A DNA stretch of 64,000 nucleotides from Hoeflea sp. 108 (GTDB taxonomy: Bacteria > Pseudomonadota > Alphaproteobacteria > Rhizobiales > Rhizobiaceae), in contig NZ_KB890024.1 of assembly GCF_000372965.1 (NCBI RefSeq), forward strand, positions 1,676,839 through 1,740,838. Reading direction: 5' to 3'. Positions 1 to 9,092 of the stretch are shown in pieces (the stretch's first letter is position 1; each line of letters opens with the position of its first letter). The position numbers and the translations under genes were made by a program. The notes beneath the pieces were generated by a model. The model ran no database searches and was not told the origin of the DNA. It worked only from the letters and a program-made list of their open reading frames with translations.

Positions 1-32
1 AGCCTGGTGGTCCGCGCAAGGGCCGCGGCTGA
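1..32 (+). CDS. C-terminal tail of upstream gene, possibly rRNA pseudouridine synthase
   Basis: The first complete codons start at base 3 and read PGGPRKGRG, followed by TGA at 30-32. Only this basic, glycine-rich tail is in the window. Rhizobial RluB-type pseudouridine synthases often end in such GPRKGRG repeats and commonly sit just upstream of rsmD, so this is the likely identity, but nine residues cannot prove it. The stop shares its final A with the rsmD start codon (TGATG), so the two genes are probably translationally coupled. Confidence 0.4.
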   Translation, partial: PGGPRKGRG

Positions 33-586
33 TGCGCGTAGTCGGCGGTGAATTGCGCGGCCGGGCTCTGGCCACGCCGCGCGATCACGCCATCCGTCCG
101 ACGACCGACAGGGCGCGCGAGGCCGTCTTCAATGTGCTCGCGCACCGTTTCGGCGATCGGCTCGAAGGCGCGCGGGTGCTCGACCTCTTTGCCGGCACAG
201 GTGCGCTCGGCATCGAGGCGCTGTCGCGCGGCGCGTCCTACTGCGTCTTCATCGAGGAAACGGCCGAGGGGCGCGGCCTGATCCGCACCAATGTCGAGAC
301 CTTCGGGCTGACAGGCCGCACCAAGATCTTTCGCCGCGATGCAACTGGCCTTGGTGACGCCGGCACGCTGGGGCCGTTCGGCCTCGTCTTTGCCGATCCG
401 CCCTATGGCAAGGGACTTGGCGAACGTGCCCTGCGCTCGGCCCGCGCCGGCGGCTGGCTGGCGCCGCGCGCGCTTTGCGTCGTCGAGGAAACGGCTTCGG
501 TTGCTTTCGAGCCCGGCCCGGGCTTTTCGGTCGTCGACGAACGCTCTTATGGCGAAACCGTGGTTCGCTTCATCGAAGCCGAATAG
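32..586 (+). CDS. rsmD: 16S rRNA (guanine(966)-N(2))-methyltransferase RsmD
   Basis: Predicted to methylate N2 of G966 in 16S rRNA using S-adenosylmethionine during 30S assembly in the cytoplasm. The 184-residue protein is the usual length. It opens with MRVVGGELRGRAL, typical of RsmD, has the SAM-binding motif VLDLFAGTGALGIEAL near residues 49-64, and the N6/N2-amino methylase signature DPPYGKG near residue 120. Its ATG overlaps the stop of the preceding gene, which supports this start. It is followed by 112 bp without a gene before the peptidase pair. Confidence 0.95.
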   Translation: MRVVGGELRGRALATPRDHAIRPTTDRAREAVFNVLAHRFGDRLEGARVLDLFAGTGALGIEALSRGASYCVFIEETAEGRGLIRTNVETFGLTGRTKIFRRDATGLGDAGTLGPFGLVFADPPYGKGLGERALRSARAGGWLAPRALCVVEETASVAFEPGPGFSVVDERSYGETVVRFIEAE

Positions 587-698
587 CCATTGCGCCTGAC
601 TTCGGCCTTTTTCGGCGGCGAAGATTACCAACAATTCACTTCCCGCCGCATTTCGACGGAGCCTATAAGGCGAGCGCGTCCATATTCAGAGGCAATCG

Positions 699-2072
699 AT
701 GATATTCGGATTCATGCGAGCGAAAGGCTCGCTGCCGGCGGCACTCGCTCTTGGCCTGGCCTGGACAGCGCCGGCGTTGGCGGAGGCGCCCAGCAAGGAA
801 TGGGCCGTCTCCAGCTACACTCTTGATAATGGCATGCAGGTCGTGGTCATTCCCGACCATCGCGCTCCGATCGTCACCCACATGGTCTGGTACAAGGTCG
901 GCAGTGCCGACGAAGCGCCCGGCAAGTCCGGCATCGCCCATTTCTTCGAACATCTGATGTTCAAGGGCACGACTAATCACAAGGCGGGCGAGTTCGGCCA
1001 GAAGGTGGCCGAGATCGGCGGCAGCGAAAATGCCTTCACCACTTACGACTACACGGCCTATCACGAGACGGTTACGCCTGCCGCGCTCGAAACCATGATG
1101 AGCTACGAGGCCGACCGCATGCGCAATCTCGTGCTGACAGACGCGGTGATCGGGCCCGAGCGCGACGTGATCCTCGAGGAGCGCCGTTCGCGCATCGACA
1201 GCAATCCCGGCGCGCTGCTCAGCGAGGAGGTCGACGCGACTCTCTTCCAGAACGAGCCCTACCGTTTCCCTGTCATCGGCTGGATGAACGAGATCGAGAA
1301 GCTCAACCGCACCGATGCGACCGAGTTTTACAACAAGTACTATGCGCCCAATAACGCGATCCTGATCGTGGCGGGCGATGTCGAGCCGGAAGCGGTCAAG
1401 GCGCTGGCCGAGAAGACTTATGGTAAGATCGCTCGCGGACCGGATCTGCCGCCGCGCGTGCGTCCCGCCGAGCCCGAGCAGAACACCAAGCGCACGGTCG
1501 AGCTGAAGGACGAGCGCGTGTCGGTGCCGAGCTTCTCGAAGGCGTGGGTCGTGCCGTCCTACCAGACGGCGAAGGACGGCGAGGCCGAGGCGCTTGACGT
1601 CCTGTCCGAAATCCTCGGCGGCGGCAACCGCAGCCGGCTTTACCAGAGCCTGGTGGTCAAGGACGGCATAGCCTCATCGGCGGGCGCCTATTTCGAGGGC
1701 ACGATGGTGGGCGAAACAAGCTTCGGCGTTTTCGGCGCACCGCGCGGCGAGGAGGGGCTCGAACAGGTCGAGGCCGCGATCGATGTTGAAATCCATCGTA
1801 TCATCAATGACGGCGTCACCAGGGACGAACTGGACAAGGCCAAGGACCGTTTTGTCCGCGCCATGATCTTTGCCCGTGACAATCAGTCGAGCATGGCCAA
1901 CATCTATGGCAGCACGCTGGCAACCGGTGGCACGGTTGCCGACATTGAGCGCTGGCCAGAGCGCATCCGCGCGGTCACCGCTGAACAGGTCAAGGCGGTT
2001 GCCGCAAAGTACCTCAATCCCGACCATTCGGTCGCCGGCTATCTGCTGCCGGCTGATACGGCAGAGAAGTGA
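699..2072 (+). CDS. M16 family zinc metallopeptidase, catalytic partner (secreted)
   Basis: Pitrilysin/mitochondrial processing peptidase-type zinc protease, 457 residues. An N-terminal hydrophobic segment ending ALA near residues 12-29 looks like a Sec signal peptide, so it probably acts in the periplasm. The inverted zinc motif HFFEH is at residues 81-85, with ERDVILEERR downstream supplying the likely third ligand. The start at 699 is supported by AGAGG six bases upstream. The next gene encodes a second M16 protein lacking the zinc motif, which matches the known active/inactive heterodimer arrangement. The substrate is unknown. Confidence 0.92.
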   Translation: MIFGFMRAKGSLPAALALGLAWTAPALAEAPSKEWAVSSYTLDNGMQVVVIPDHRAPIVTHMVWYKVGSADEAPGKSGIAHFFEHLMFKGTTNHKAGEFGQKVAEIGGSENAFTTYDYTAYHETVTPAALETMMSYEADRMRNLVLTDAVIGPERDVILEERRSRIDSNPGALLSEEVDATLFQNEPYRFPVIGWMNEIEKLNRTDATEFYNKYYAPNNAILIVAGDVEPEAVKALAEKTYGKIARGPDLPPRVRPAEPEQNTKRTVELKDERVSVPSFSKAWVVPSYQTAKDGEAEALDVLSEILGGGNRSRLYQSLVVKDGIASSAGAYFEGTMVGETSFGVFGAPRGEEGLEQVEAAIDVEIHRIINDGVTRDELDKAKDRFVRAMIFARDNQSSMANIYGSTLATGGTVADIERWPERIRAVTAEQVKAVAAKYLNPDHSVAGYLLPADTAEK

Positions 2073-2076
2073 CCCG

Positions 2077-3432
2077 ATGAGCACGTTCATGGCAATGCGT
2101 TTCAGGCTCTTCGTTTCGGCAACGACCTTGACACTGGCGATGGTGTTTCTGGTCCTGCCGGCAGTGGTGGCGGCGCGCGCCGAGGTCCGCATTCAGGAGG
2201 TGACATCTGCAAAGGGCATCACCGCCTGGCTGGTGGAAGATTACTCGGTGCCGATCATCGCGATCCGTTTCCGCTTCGATGGAGGCAGTTCGCAGGACCC
2301 CGCCGGCAAGGAAGGTCTCGCCAATCTGATGACCGGTCTGTTCGACGAAGGTGCCGGCGACCTCGACAGCAACACCTTCCAGACCAAACTCGACGAAGCC
2401 GGCGCGGAAATGAGCTTCAACGAGAGCAATGACGCAGTCGGCGGCGCGATGCGGATGCTCGCAGACCGACAGGACGAAGCCTTCGAGCTTCTGAAGCTGG
2501 CGGTGGAGACACCGCGCTTCGACCAGGCGCCGATCGATCGTATCCGCGCCCAGGTCGTCTCCGGTATCGTTGCGAATGCCCGAGATCCCGAGACGCAGGC
2601 CGCGCGCAAATGGGCCGAGGCGATCTACACCGATCACCCCTATGCCCGCCCGGATATGGGCACCGAGAAGTCGCTGGCGACGATCACTGCCGACGATCTG
2701 GTTGCCTTCCACAAGGCCAATTTTGCCCGCGACAATCTCCGTGTTGCCGTCGTCGGCGCCATCGACGCCGACACGCTGAAGAAGAGGCTGGATGAGCTTT
2801 TTGGCGACCTGCCCGAAAAGTCAGCGCTCAAGCCGGTCCAGAAGGTCGAACCCAAGCTCGGCCAGCAGATGCATGTCAAGTATCCGTTGCCGCAGACGTC
2901 GCTTCAGCTTGTCTATCCGGGTGTTCCGCGCGAAGAGTCTGACTTCATGGCTGCCGCGCTGATGGACCAGATTCTCGGCGGCGGCACATTCTCGTCCCGC
3001 CTGTTCGATGAGGTGCGCGAGAAGCGCGGGCTGGCCTACAGCGTCAGCTCGGCCCTGATCAACCAGAAGTACGCGTCATCGCTGGTTGTCTCGACTGCGA
3101 CCCGCTCGGACCGCTCCGCCGAAACGCTCGGCGTGATGCGCGACGTCATCCGCAAGATGGCGGAGGACGGGCCGACGCAGGCCGAACTCGATGCCGCCAA
3201 GAAGTATCTTCTCGGCGCCTACGCCATCAACAATCTGGATTCTTCCAGCGCGATTGCCGGAACCTTGGTCGATCTCCAGGTAGACAAGCTCGGCATCGAC
3301 TATATGCAGCGCCGTATCGACATCATCAATTCGGTCACGCTCGACCAGGTGAAGGCAGTTGCACGCAAGCTCCTGTCGGTCGATCCTGCGGTGATGATCC
3401 TCGGTCCCATGGCTGCGGAGGGCAAGGGTTGA
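2077..3432 (+). CDS. M16 family peptidase-like protein, non-catalytic partner (secreted)
   Basis: A 451-residue M16-fold protein starting four bases after the stop of the first peptidase gene. Residues 1-30 form a signal peptide (hydrophobic VSATTLTLAMVFLVLPAVVA). The position where the partner carries HFFEH reads GLANLMTGLFDEG here, so the zinc ligands are absent. The C-terminal half keeps the GGGTFSSRLF and REKRGLAYSV region used by M16 partners to bind substrate. This fits the inactive subunit of a two-subunit protease. The frame is open further upstream inside the preceding gene, but ATG at 2077 fits operon spacing and the signal peptide. Confidence 0.9.
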   Translation: MSTFMAMRFRLFVSATTLTLAMVFLVLPAVVAARAEVRIQEVTSAKGITAWLVEDYSVPIIAIRFRFDGGSSQDPAGKEGLANLMTGLFDEGAGDLDSNTFQTKLDEAGAEMSFNESNDAVGGAMRMLADRQDEAFELLKLAVETPRFDQAPIDRIRAQVVSGIVANARDPETQAARKWAEAIYTDHPYARPDMGTEKSLATITADDLVAFHKANFARDNLRVAVVGAIDADTLKKRLDELFGDLPEKSALKPVQKVEPKLGQQMHVKYPLPQTSLQLVYPGVPREESDFMAAALMDQILGGGTFSSRLFDEVREKRGLAYSVSSALINQKYASSLVVSTATRSDRSAETLGVMRDVIRKMAEDGPTQAELDAAKKYLLGAYAINNLDSSSAIAGTLVDLQVDKLGIDYMQRRIDIINSVTLDQVKAVARKLLSVDPAVMILGPMAAEGKG

Positions 3433-4250
3433 GCAACACTTTCGCACTCGCCTTGGGGGGCGGCGGCGCGCGCGGGCTCGCTCATATCCATGTCATCGAG
3501 GCGCTGGATGAACTCGGCATCAAGCCGGTCGCAATAGCCGGGTCGTCGATCGGCGGCATCATGGGTGCCGGCATGGCCGCCGGCATGACCGGCAAGGAGA
3601 TTCACGAACATTCGCGGCGCGCGCTCGGCAGCGCCTCCGAGTTGGCGTCGCGCATGTGGCGGGCACGTCCCGGCACGCTGTCGGAAATGGTCGAAAGCGG
3701 TATCCGGGTCACCCAGTTCAATGTCGAACGTATCGTCAAGGCATTCCTGCCGGAGTCGGTGCCTTCGACATTCGAGGAGCTGAAGATACCGCTCAAGGTC
3801 ACCGGAACCGATTACTTCGGCCACAGCCTCGCGGTGTTCGACCAAGGCGACCTGTTTTCGGCGCTCGCTGCATCTGCGGCCATTCCTGCGGTCTTCAAGC
3901 CGGTGACGCGGGGCAACACGCTCTATATCGACGGCGGCATCTACAATCCGGTGCCGTTCGACCTGCTCGATGGCCTGGCCGACCACATCATCGCCATCGA
4001 CGTCGTTGGCGCGCCGTTCGAAAACGGCCGCAAGATGCCCAATTCCATCGATCTGATGTTCGGCGCAACGCAGCTGATGATGCAGTCGATCATTGCCAAC
4101 AAGCTGAGCCAGAGCCAGCCGGACATTTTCCTCAGACCCCCGGTTTCCCGCTTCCGGGCGCTTGATTTCCTCAAGATCGACCAGGTCATGGCCGAGACGG
4201 TGGCGCTCAAGGACGAACTCAAGCGCGCCGTGGACGAAATCCTGCAGTAG
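3429..4250 (+). CDS. Patatin-like phospholipase family protein
   Basis: Predicted serine lipid acyl hydrolase of the patatin/RssA type, 273 residues, no signal peptide. The oxyanion-hole loop GGGGARGLAH is at residues 10-19, the nucleophile elbow GSSIG at 38-42 (Ser40) and the catalytic Asp in DGG at residue 168, so the Ser-Asp dyad is complete. The start is a TTG overlapping the TGA of the upstream peptidase gene, with GGAG seven bases before it, which suggests translational coupling. Its lipid substrate cannot be read from sequence. The stop codon lies inside an inverted repeat shared with the convergent MATE gene. Confidence 0.88.
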   Translation: MSNTFALALGGGGARGLAHIHVIEALDELGIKPVAIAGSSIGGIMGAGMAAGMTGKEIHEHSRRALGSASELASRMWRARPGTLSEMVESGIRVTQFNVERIVKAFLPESVPSTFEELKIPLKVTGTDYFGHSLAVFDQGDLFSALAASAAIPAVFKPVTRGNTLYIDGGIYNPVPFDLLDGLADHIIAIDVVGAPFENGRKMPNSIDLMFGATQLMMQSIIANKLSQSQPDIFLRPPVSRFRALDFLKIDQVMAETVALKDELKRAVDEILQ

Positions 4251-4265
4251 CGACTACTGCAGGAT
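4239..4265. terminator. Perfect 12-bp inverted repeat across two convergent stop codons
   Basis: The left arm ATCCTGCAGTAG (4239-4250) and right arm CTACTGCAGGAT (4254-4265) are exact reverse complements separated by CGA. The left arm ends with the TAG of the patatin gene and the right arm begins with the reverse-complemented TAG of the MATE gene, so both proteins end in Ile-Leu-Gln. It may act as a bidirectional transcription stop; there is no T-run on either side, so termination is inferred only from the strong hairpin and convergent context. Confidence 0.6.
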
Positions 4266-5684
4266 CGAGGCCTTGCCTGTGGAGAAGGGCGACTGTGCTG
4301 CCGGCGGCGGCGCGGGCACCGGCTCTTCCACATGCATCGGCTCACTGGCGATCGCCCGCACCACGCGGAAGCAGACCAGCATCGACACGACGCCGAAGAC
4401 CACGGCGCCAAGGCCCCAGCCGGCGATGACGCCGGTCGCGCCCCAGTAATGCGCGCCAACCCAGACGAAGGGCATGACTCCAAGTGTCGAGCGGCCCCAG
4501 TTGAAGACGGTCGAATAGGTCGGATAGCCGAGATTGTTGAAGGCAGCACTCGACACGAAGATCGCGCCGTTGAACAGGAAGCTGCCGGCAGCAAAGAGGC
4601 AGAAGAACACGACCAGATCGCGCGCCACGCCATGCACGCCGAAGGCGCTGGCAATGGGATGGGCGAAGGCGGCGAGCAATGCCCAGACCACAAGCACGTA
4701 GCCGATGGTGAAGAGCAGGCTGTCGCGCATGGTAGATGTCAGGCGATCGAATTTGCGCGCGCCGTAGTTCTGCCCGAGGATCGGCCCGACCGCGCCGGAC
4801 AGCGCGAAGATGACGCCGAAAGCGACCGGCACCAGCCGGCCGATGATCGCCCAGCCGGCCACCGCCTGGTCGCCGAAGGCGGCGATCTCGATTGTCACGA
4901 AGGCGTTGCCGACGGGGGTGGCGACCTGCGTCAGCATCGCCGGCAGGCCGATGGCGAAGAAGGGCTTCACCGCCGCACGCAGTTCGGTCAGGTCAGGCAG
5001 CTTGATCAACTTGTGCACGACATGGGCGCCATGAAGCCCGATGGCGAGCATCACGCAGCGCGAAAGGGCGGTGGAAATGGCCGCACCGTCGAGGCCGAGA
5101 TCGAAGCCGAAGATCAGCAGCGGGTCGAAGATCGCCGCGGCGACGCCTGCACCGAGCGTCACATACATGGCCCGGCGTGCGTCACCGACGCCGCGCAGGA
5201 TTCCTGTGGCGCACATGCCGAGCGCCATGATCGGGAAAGACGGCATGACGATCTGCAGGAAGCGGGTGGAGAGATCGAGTGTCGCCCCTGTTGCGCCGAG
5301 CATCGAAAGCAGCGGGCGCAGGAACGGCATCGTAGCGACCGTGACCAGAAGCGTGGCGAGCCCCATGAACACCATCGAGGCGCCGCCCATGCGTGCTGCT
5401 TCCTCGCGCTGGCCGCGCCCGAGGCAGCGGGCAACGAGTGCGCCGCAGGCGATGGTGAAGCCTATGGAAATCGAGACGGTGAAGAACAGCAGTGTCGAAG
5501 CAAAACCGACGGCGGCGGCCAATTCCTCGATGCCGAGCAGGGAAATGTAGAACAGGTTCAGCGCGTCGACGATGAAGATGGCGATCAGCCCAACCGAACC
5601 GGTCGCCGTCATCACGATGACGTGTCGCATGGTCGAACCGGTGGTGAATTTGGCCGGCATTGCGGCCTGCGGCTGACTGGACAT
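4254..5684 (-). CDS. MATE family efflux transporter
   Basis: Predicted inner-membrane Na+ or H+ coupled multidrug exporter of the MATE family, 476 residues with about twelve hydrophobic segments, for example VGLIAIFIVDALNLFYISLL near the N-terminus. The glycine-rich GAVGPILGQNYGA resembles the family's repeat-specific loop. The open frame continues upstream to 6317, but that part overlaps pmbA on the other strand, and ATG at 5684 (MSSQPQA) gives the normal N-terminus. It is divergent from pmbA with about 150 bp between the starts and convergent with the patatin gene. The substrate is not predictable. Confidence 0.9.
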   Translation of the reverse strand: MSSQPQAAMPAKFTTGSTMRHVIVMTATGSVGLIAIFIVDALNLFYISLLGIEELAAAVGFASTLLFFTVSISIGFTIACGALVARCLGRGQREEAARMGGASMVFMGLATLLVTVATMPFLRPLLSMLGATGATLDLSTRFLQIVMPSFPIMALGMCATGILRGVGDARRAMYVTLGAGVAAAIFDPLLIFGFDLGLDGAAISTALSRCVMLAIGLHGAHVVHKLIKLPDLTELRAAVKPFFAIGLPAMLTQVATPVGNAFVTIEIAAFGDQAVAGWAIIGRLVPVAFGVIFALSGAVGPILGQNYGARKFDRLTSTMRDSLLFTIGYVLVVWALLAAFAHPIASAFGVHGVARDLVVFFCLFAAGSFLFNGAIFVSSAAFNNLGYPTYSTVFNWGRSTLGVMPFVWVGAHYWGATGVIAGWGLGAVVFGVVSMLVCFRVVRAIASEPMHVEEPVPAPPPAAQSPFSTGKASILQ

Positions 5685-5838
5685 GCTGATTTCCCAATGA
5701 ATTCGACGGCGAGAAGCCGCTGCGAGGCCGTTTGACCACGCGTCCGCCCATTGCACAAGGCGGTCAGGGACAATAGATGGGTGGTACAGGCCATGCGCCC
5801 CGGGTGCCGGAAGCGCCGCAAGCAATCGGAACACGCTC

Positions 5839-7182
5839 ATGAACGATACCAACGACGCCGCGAAACTGGCCGACCGGGTGGCGAGCCTCGTCGAGGCTGC
5901 AAAAAGGGCCGGTGCCGACGCAGCCGATGCGGTGGCGGTGCGTGGACGCTCCACCAGTGTTTCGGTGCGTCTCGGCAAGGTCGAGGGCACCGAATCGTCC
6001 GAGAGCGAGGATGTTTCGCTCCGTGTCTTCGTTGGCAAGCGGGTAGCGAGTGTCTCCGCCAACGCCTCGTCTGACCCGAAGACGTTGGCCGAGCGTGCGG
6101 TGGCCATGGCCAGGGTGTCGCCGGAAGATCCTTTCCAGGGACTGGCCGATGCGTCGCAGCTGGCCAAGTCGCAGGTCGATCTCGACCTGTTCGACGCAAC
6201 TGTGGTTCCCGCCGAGCAGCTCAAGGAAGATGCGCTTGCGGCCGAGGAAGCCGCTCTTGCCGTCAAGGGCGTGACCAATTCGTCCGGCGCGGGCGCGGCC
6301 TCCGGACTGGGCGGCATGGTGCTTGCGACGTCGCATGGCTTCGTCGGCCATTATGTCGGCTCGCGCTTTTCACGCTCTGCCAGCGTCATTGCCGGCGAGG
6401 GCACGGCCATGGAGCGCGACTATGAATATTCCTCGCGTCCCCATTTTGCCGATCTGGACGCCGCCGATGAAATTGGCCGCAAGGCAGGTGAGCGCGCTGT
6501 CAAGCGACTGAACGCGCGCAAGGCGGCCACCGGCCCGGTCGATGTCGTTTTCGACCCCCGTGTCGCCCGTGGCATCGCTGGCCACCTTGCCGGCGCGATC
6601 AATGGCGCATCCGTTGCCCGCAAGACCAGCTTCCTGCGCGACATGATGGGCAAGCAGGTGGCATCTGCCGCAATCACGGCAGTCGACGAACCGCTGAAGC
6701 GCCGTGGCCAGGCATCGCGTCCCTTCGACGGCGAGGGCGTCGAGGGCTCGACGCTGAAGATGGTCGAGAACGGCGTGCTCAATCACTGGTTCCTGTCGAC
6801 GTCGGCGGCCCGCGAACTCGGTCTCGTCACCAACGGCCGCGGCGTTCGTGGTGGCTCGTCTGTTTCGCCGTCTTCGACCAATTTCTCCATCGAGCCCGGC
6901 GACAGGTCGCCCGAGGAGCTGATCCGTTCGCTGAAGAGCGGCTTCTACGTGACCGAGGTCTTCGGCCAGGGCGTCGATATGGTGACCGGCGAATACAGCC
7001 GTGGTGCTTCGGGTTTCTGGATCGAGAATGGCGAGCTTGCCTGGCCGGTGTCGGAGGTGACGATCGCCTCCAACCTGAAGGACATGTTCCTGCGCATGGT
7101 GCCGGCAAGCGACCTCGATCGCAACTATGGCACGGCGGCGCCGACCCTGCTGATCGAAGGCATGACCCTTGCCGGAAACTGA
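5839..7182 (+). CDS. pmbA: TldD/PmbA family protein, PmbA (TldE) type
   Basis: A 447-residue homologue of PmbA/TldE, which in enterobacteria forms a heterodimeric metalloprotease with TldD and trims peptides such as microcin B17 precursor. The repetitive N-terminal beta region (residues 30-70) and C-terminal core with GQGVDMVTGEYSRGASGFW and PVSEVTIASNLKDM are typical. No HExxxH motif is present, as expected for the PmbA/TldE subunit, whose partner TldD carries the zinc site. No tldD lies in the window. It heads a run of overlapping envelope-biogenesis genes. Confidence 0.9.
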   Translation: MNDTNDAAKLADRVASLVEAAKRAGADAADAVAVRGRSTSVSVRLGKVEGTESSESEDVSLRVFVGKRVASVSANASSDPKTLAERAVAMARVSPEDPFQGLADASQLAKSQVDLDLFDATVVPAEQLKEDALAAEEAALAVKGVTNSSGAGAASGLGGMVLATSHGFVGHYVGSRFSRSASVIAGEGTAMERDYEYSSRPHFADLDAADEIGRKAGERAVKRLNARKAATGPVDVVFDPRVARGIAGHLAGAINGASVARKTSFLRDMMGKQVASAAITAVDEPLKRRGQASRPFDGEGVEGSTLKMVENGVLNHWFLSTSAARELGLVTNGRGVRGGSSVSPSSTNFSIEPGDRSPEELIRSLKSGFYVTEVFGQGVDMVTGEYSRGASGFWIENGELAWPVSEVTIASNLKDMFLRMVPASDLDRNYGTAAPTLLIEGMTLAGN

Positions 7183-7978
7183 GATCGCAGACAAAGCCGA
7201 CATCCTTGCCGACCTCGAACTGCTGCGCGATGCGGCAGCCGAGGCGGGTCGTATCGCCATGCGCTATTTCCGCAAGAGCCCGGAGGTGTGGTTCAAGGGC
7301 GGCAACTCGCCGGTCAGCGAAGCCGATTATGCCGCCGACCGCTACCTGCGCGAAACGCTGATGGCGGCGAGGCCCGATTATGGCTGGCTGTCGGAAGAGA
7401 CCGCCGACAGTCTTGACCGCCTGAAAGCCCGCCGCACCTTCGTCGTCGATCCCATCGATGGCACGCGCGGCTTTGTCGAGGGCAGGACCGCCTGGTGCGT
7501 CAGTGCCGCGGTGGTCGAGAATGGCCGCTCGCTGGTTGGTGTGCTCGAATGTCCGGCGCGTGAAGAGACCTATTGGGCGACATCGGGTGGCGGCGCCTGG
7601 CTCAATGGCCGCCGGATTGCTGTTCGTGCTGCCGGTGAACGGCTCAGCATCGCCGGGCCCAAGCCGATGATCGACCGACTGCCCGAGGAGTGGCAGGTCA
7701 GGCTCGACCGCGAGGCCTACATTCCTTCGCTTGCCTATCGCGTCGCCAAGATTGCCAGCGGCGCGCTGGATGCCACCTTCGTCAAGCCCAACGCGCATGA
7801 CTGGGACATTGCCGCCGCCGAGCTTATATTGAGCGAAGCAGGCGGCCGGCTGCTTGACAGCAGCGGGCACTTGCCTGCCTTTGCTGGCGAGAAAATCGTC
7901 CATGGGGCGCTGATGGCCGGCAGTGGCGAACTGCTCGACGCCATGGCCGAGGTGATCGCAGCCCACGACGGGCAATAG
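7169..7978 (+). CDS. cysQ: Inositol monophosphatase superfamily protein, probably 3'(2'),5'-bisphosphate nucleotidase CysQ
   Basis: A 269-residue Mg2+-dependent phosphatase of the FIG superfamily. It has the acidic loop GWLSEETAD near residue 72, the metal motif DPIDGTRGF near residue 95 and the second motif DWDIAAAELILSEAGG near residue 210. Such proteins hydrolyse 3'-phosphoadenosine 5'-phosphate (CysQ) or inositol phosphates (SuhB); the rhizobial genes in this position are usually called CysQ. The start is a TTG overlapping the end of pmbA by 14 bases; the next in-frame ATG lies about 30 codons in and would remove conserved sequence. Confidence 0.82.
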   Translation: MPETEIADKADILADLELLRDAAAEAGRIAMRYFRKSPEVWFKGGNSPVSEADYAADRYLRETLMAARPDYGWLSEETADSLDRLKARRTFVVDPIDGTRGFVEGRTAWCVSAAVVENGRSLVGVLECPAREETYWATSGGGAWLNGRRIAVRAAGERLSIAGPKPMIDRLPEEWQVRLDREAYIPSLAYRVAKIASGALDATFVKPNAHDWDIAAAELILSEAGGRLLDSSGHLPAFAGEKIVHGALMAGSGELLDAMAEVIAAHDGQ

Positions 7979-8055
7979 AAACTGGAAACTGTTCCAAAAC
8001 GGCCCGCTTTGGTCTAGATCAGGCGGACCCCGCATATGATGAATCAAGGACTGAG

Positions 8056-8304
8056 ATGGCCGAAGAAGACGGTAAGAAGCAGCTTTTGCACCTGGTATTC
8101 GGCGGCGAGCTGAAGACGCTGGGCGGCACGGAATTCCGCGACCTCGACGCGCTCGACATCGTCGGCATCTACCCCGACTACAAGTCGGCCGAACTGGCGT
8201 GGAAGGCCAAGGCCCAGGCGAGCGTCGACAACGCGCATATGCGCTATTTCGTCGTGCATCTGCACAGGCTGCTGGAGCCGGACGCGAAGGCGGCCGGCAA
8301 CTGA
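8056..8304 (+). CDS. DUF4170 family protein
   Basis: A small 82-residue protein with the DUF4170 pattern: HLVFGGEL, then FRDLDALDIVGIYPDY, a lysine-rich AWKAKAQASVDNAHMRYFVVHLH and the end LLEPD. No signal peptide, membrane segment or catalytic motif is visible. The family has no established function to my knowledge. It sits 77 bp after the cysQ-like gene and its stop shares a base with the acyltransferase start (TGATG), a position between lipid A/KDO genes that recurs in rhizobia and suggests an envelope-related role. Confidence 0.88.
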   Translation: MAEEDGKKQLLHLVFGGELKTLGGTEFRDLDALDIVGIYPDYKSAELAWKAKAQASVDNAHMRYFVVHLHRLLEPDAKAAGN

Positions 8305-9092
8305 TGGAGCGGTCCCGCATGGCGTCGCCGGCCGTGAGGCCTGCGGCGAAGAAGAAGCGTGCCAAGTCGGCGACCAAGAGTTTCTGGCGCCGCATTCGCG
8401 AACCGCTCGCCAAGTCGCGCTTTGCCAAGGGCGCGATCGCGAGCCTGTTTGCAGGTGCGCTGCGCTTCATCAAGCTGACCAACCCTTACGCGAAGGGCTC
8501 GCTCGAGCTCGCAGGCGGCGGCTATGCCGACAGCGAACCGCTGATCATCGGGCTCTGGCACGGACAGCATCTTCTGGCGCCGGCACTGTATCCGAGCCGC
8601 CGCGGCCTCGTCGCCATGGTCTCGCGCAGTGCTGACGCAGAGCTGAATGCGCTCGTTATCAACAAATTCGGCATCGAGGCCGTGCGTGGTTCCGGCGGAC
8701 GCGACGCCAAGCGCGTTGAAAAAGGCGGCGCGACGGCGCTGATTGGCCTCAAGAAAGCGCTAGAGGCAGGCAAGAACGTCTGCATGATCGCTGACATTCC
8801 ACATGGCACGCCGCGCGACGCGGGTATGGGCATCGTGCTCCTGGCGCGCCTGTCCGGCCGCCCGATTGCGCCCGCAGCCATCGCCACCAGTCGTCGCAAG
8901 GTGCTGGAGAAGAGCTGGGACAAGACCACCATCAACCTGCCATTCGGCCGCTGTGCCATTTTCCTGGCGCCGTTGATCGAGGTTCCGGCCGATGCCGACG
9001 ATGCCGAAATGGAGCGCAAGCGTCAGGAGCTGACGGCCGCCATCAACTACGCCACCGAGCAGGCATACCGCATGGTGGACGGCGACAAATGA
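8304..9092 (+). CDS. DUF374-type lysophospholipid acyltransferase family protein
   Basis: A 262-residue protein of the LPLAT/DUF374 group, related to acyltransferases of lipid A and phospholipid synthesis. The N-terminal 50 residues are very basic (KKKRAKSATKSFWRRIREP), fitting membrane association. The core begins at LIIGLWHGQHLLAPALYP and continues with SRSADAELNALVINKFG, RGSGGRDA and ADIPHGTPRDAGMG. The ATG at 8304 overlaps the DUF4170 stop. Placement directly before waaA suggests work on lipid A or its KDO-bearing precursor; the acyl donor and acceptor are not known. Confidence 0.85.
   Translation: MERSRMASPAVRPAAKKKRAKSATKSFWRRIREPLAKSRFAKGAIASLFAGALRFIKLTNPYAKGSLELAGGGYADSEPLIIGLWHGQHLLAPALYPSRRGLVAMVSRSADAELNALVINKFGIEAVRGSGGRDAKRVEKGGATALIGLKKALEAGKNVCMIADIPHGTPRDAGMGIVLLARLSGRPIAPAAIATSRRKVLEKSWDKTTINLPFGRCAIFLAPLIEVPADADDAEMERKRQELTAAINYATEQAYRMVDGDK

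Noticed and set aside
4332..5735. A 467-codon open frame antisense to the MATE gene
   Set aside because: Strongly acidic, His-rich composition from reverse reading of transmembrane codons; no start signal.
5685..6317. N-terminal extension of the MATE frame
   Set aside because: Overlaps pmbA on the opposite strand and adds low-complexity Ala/Ser sequence; ATG at 5684 starts the family homology.
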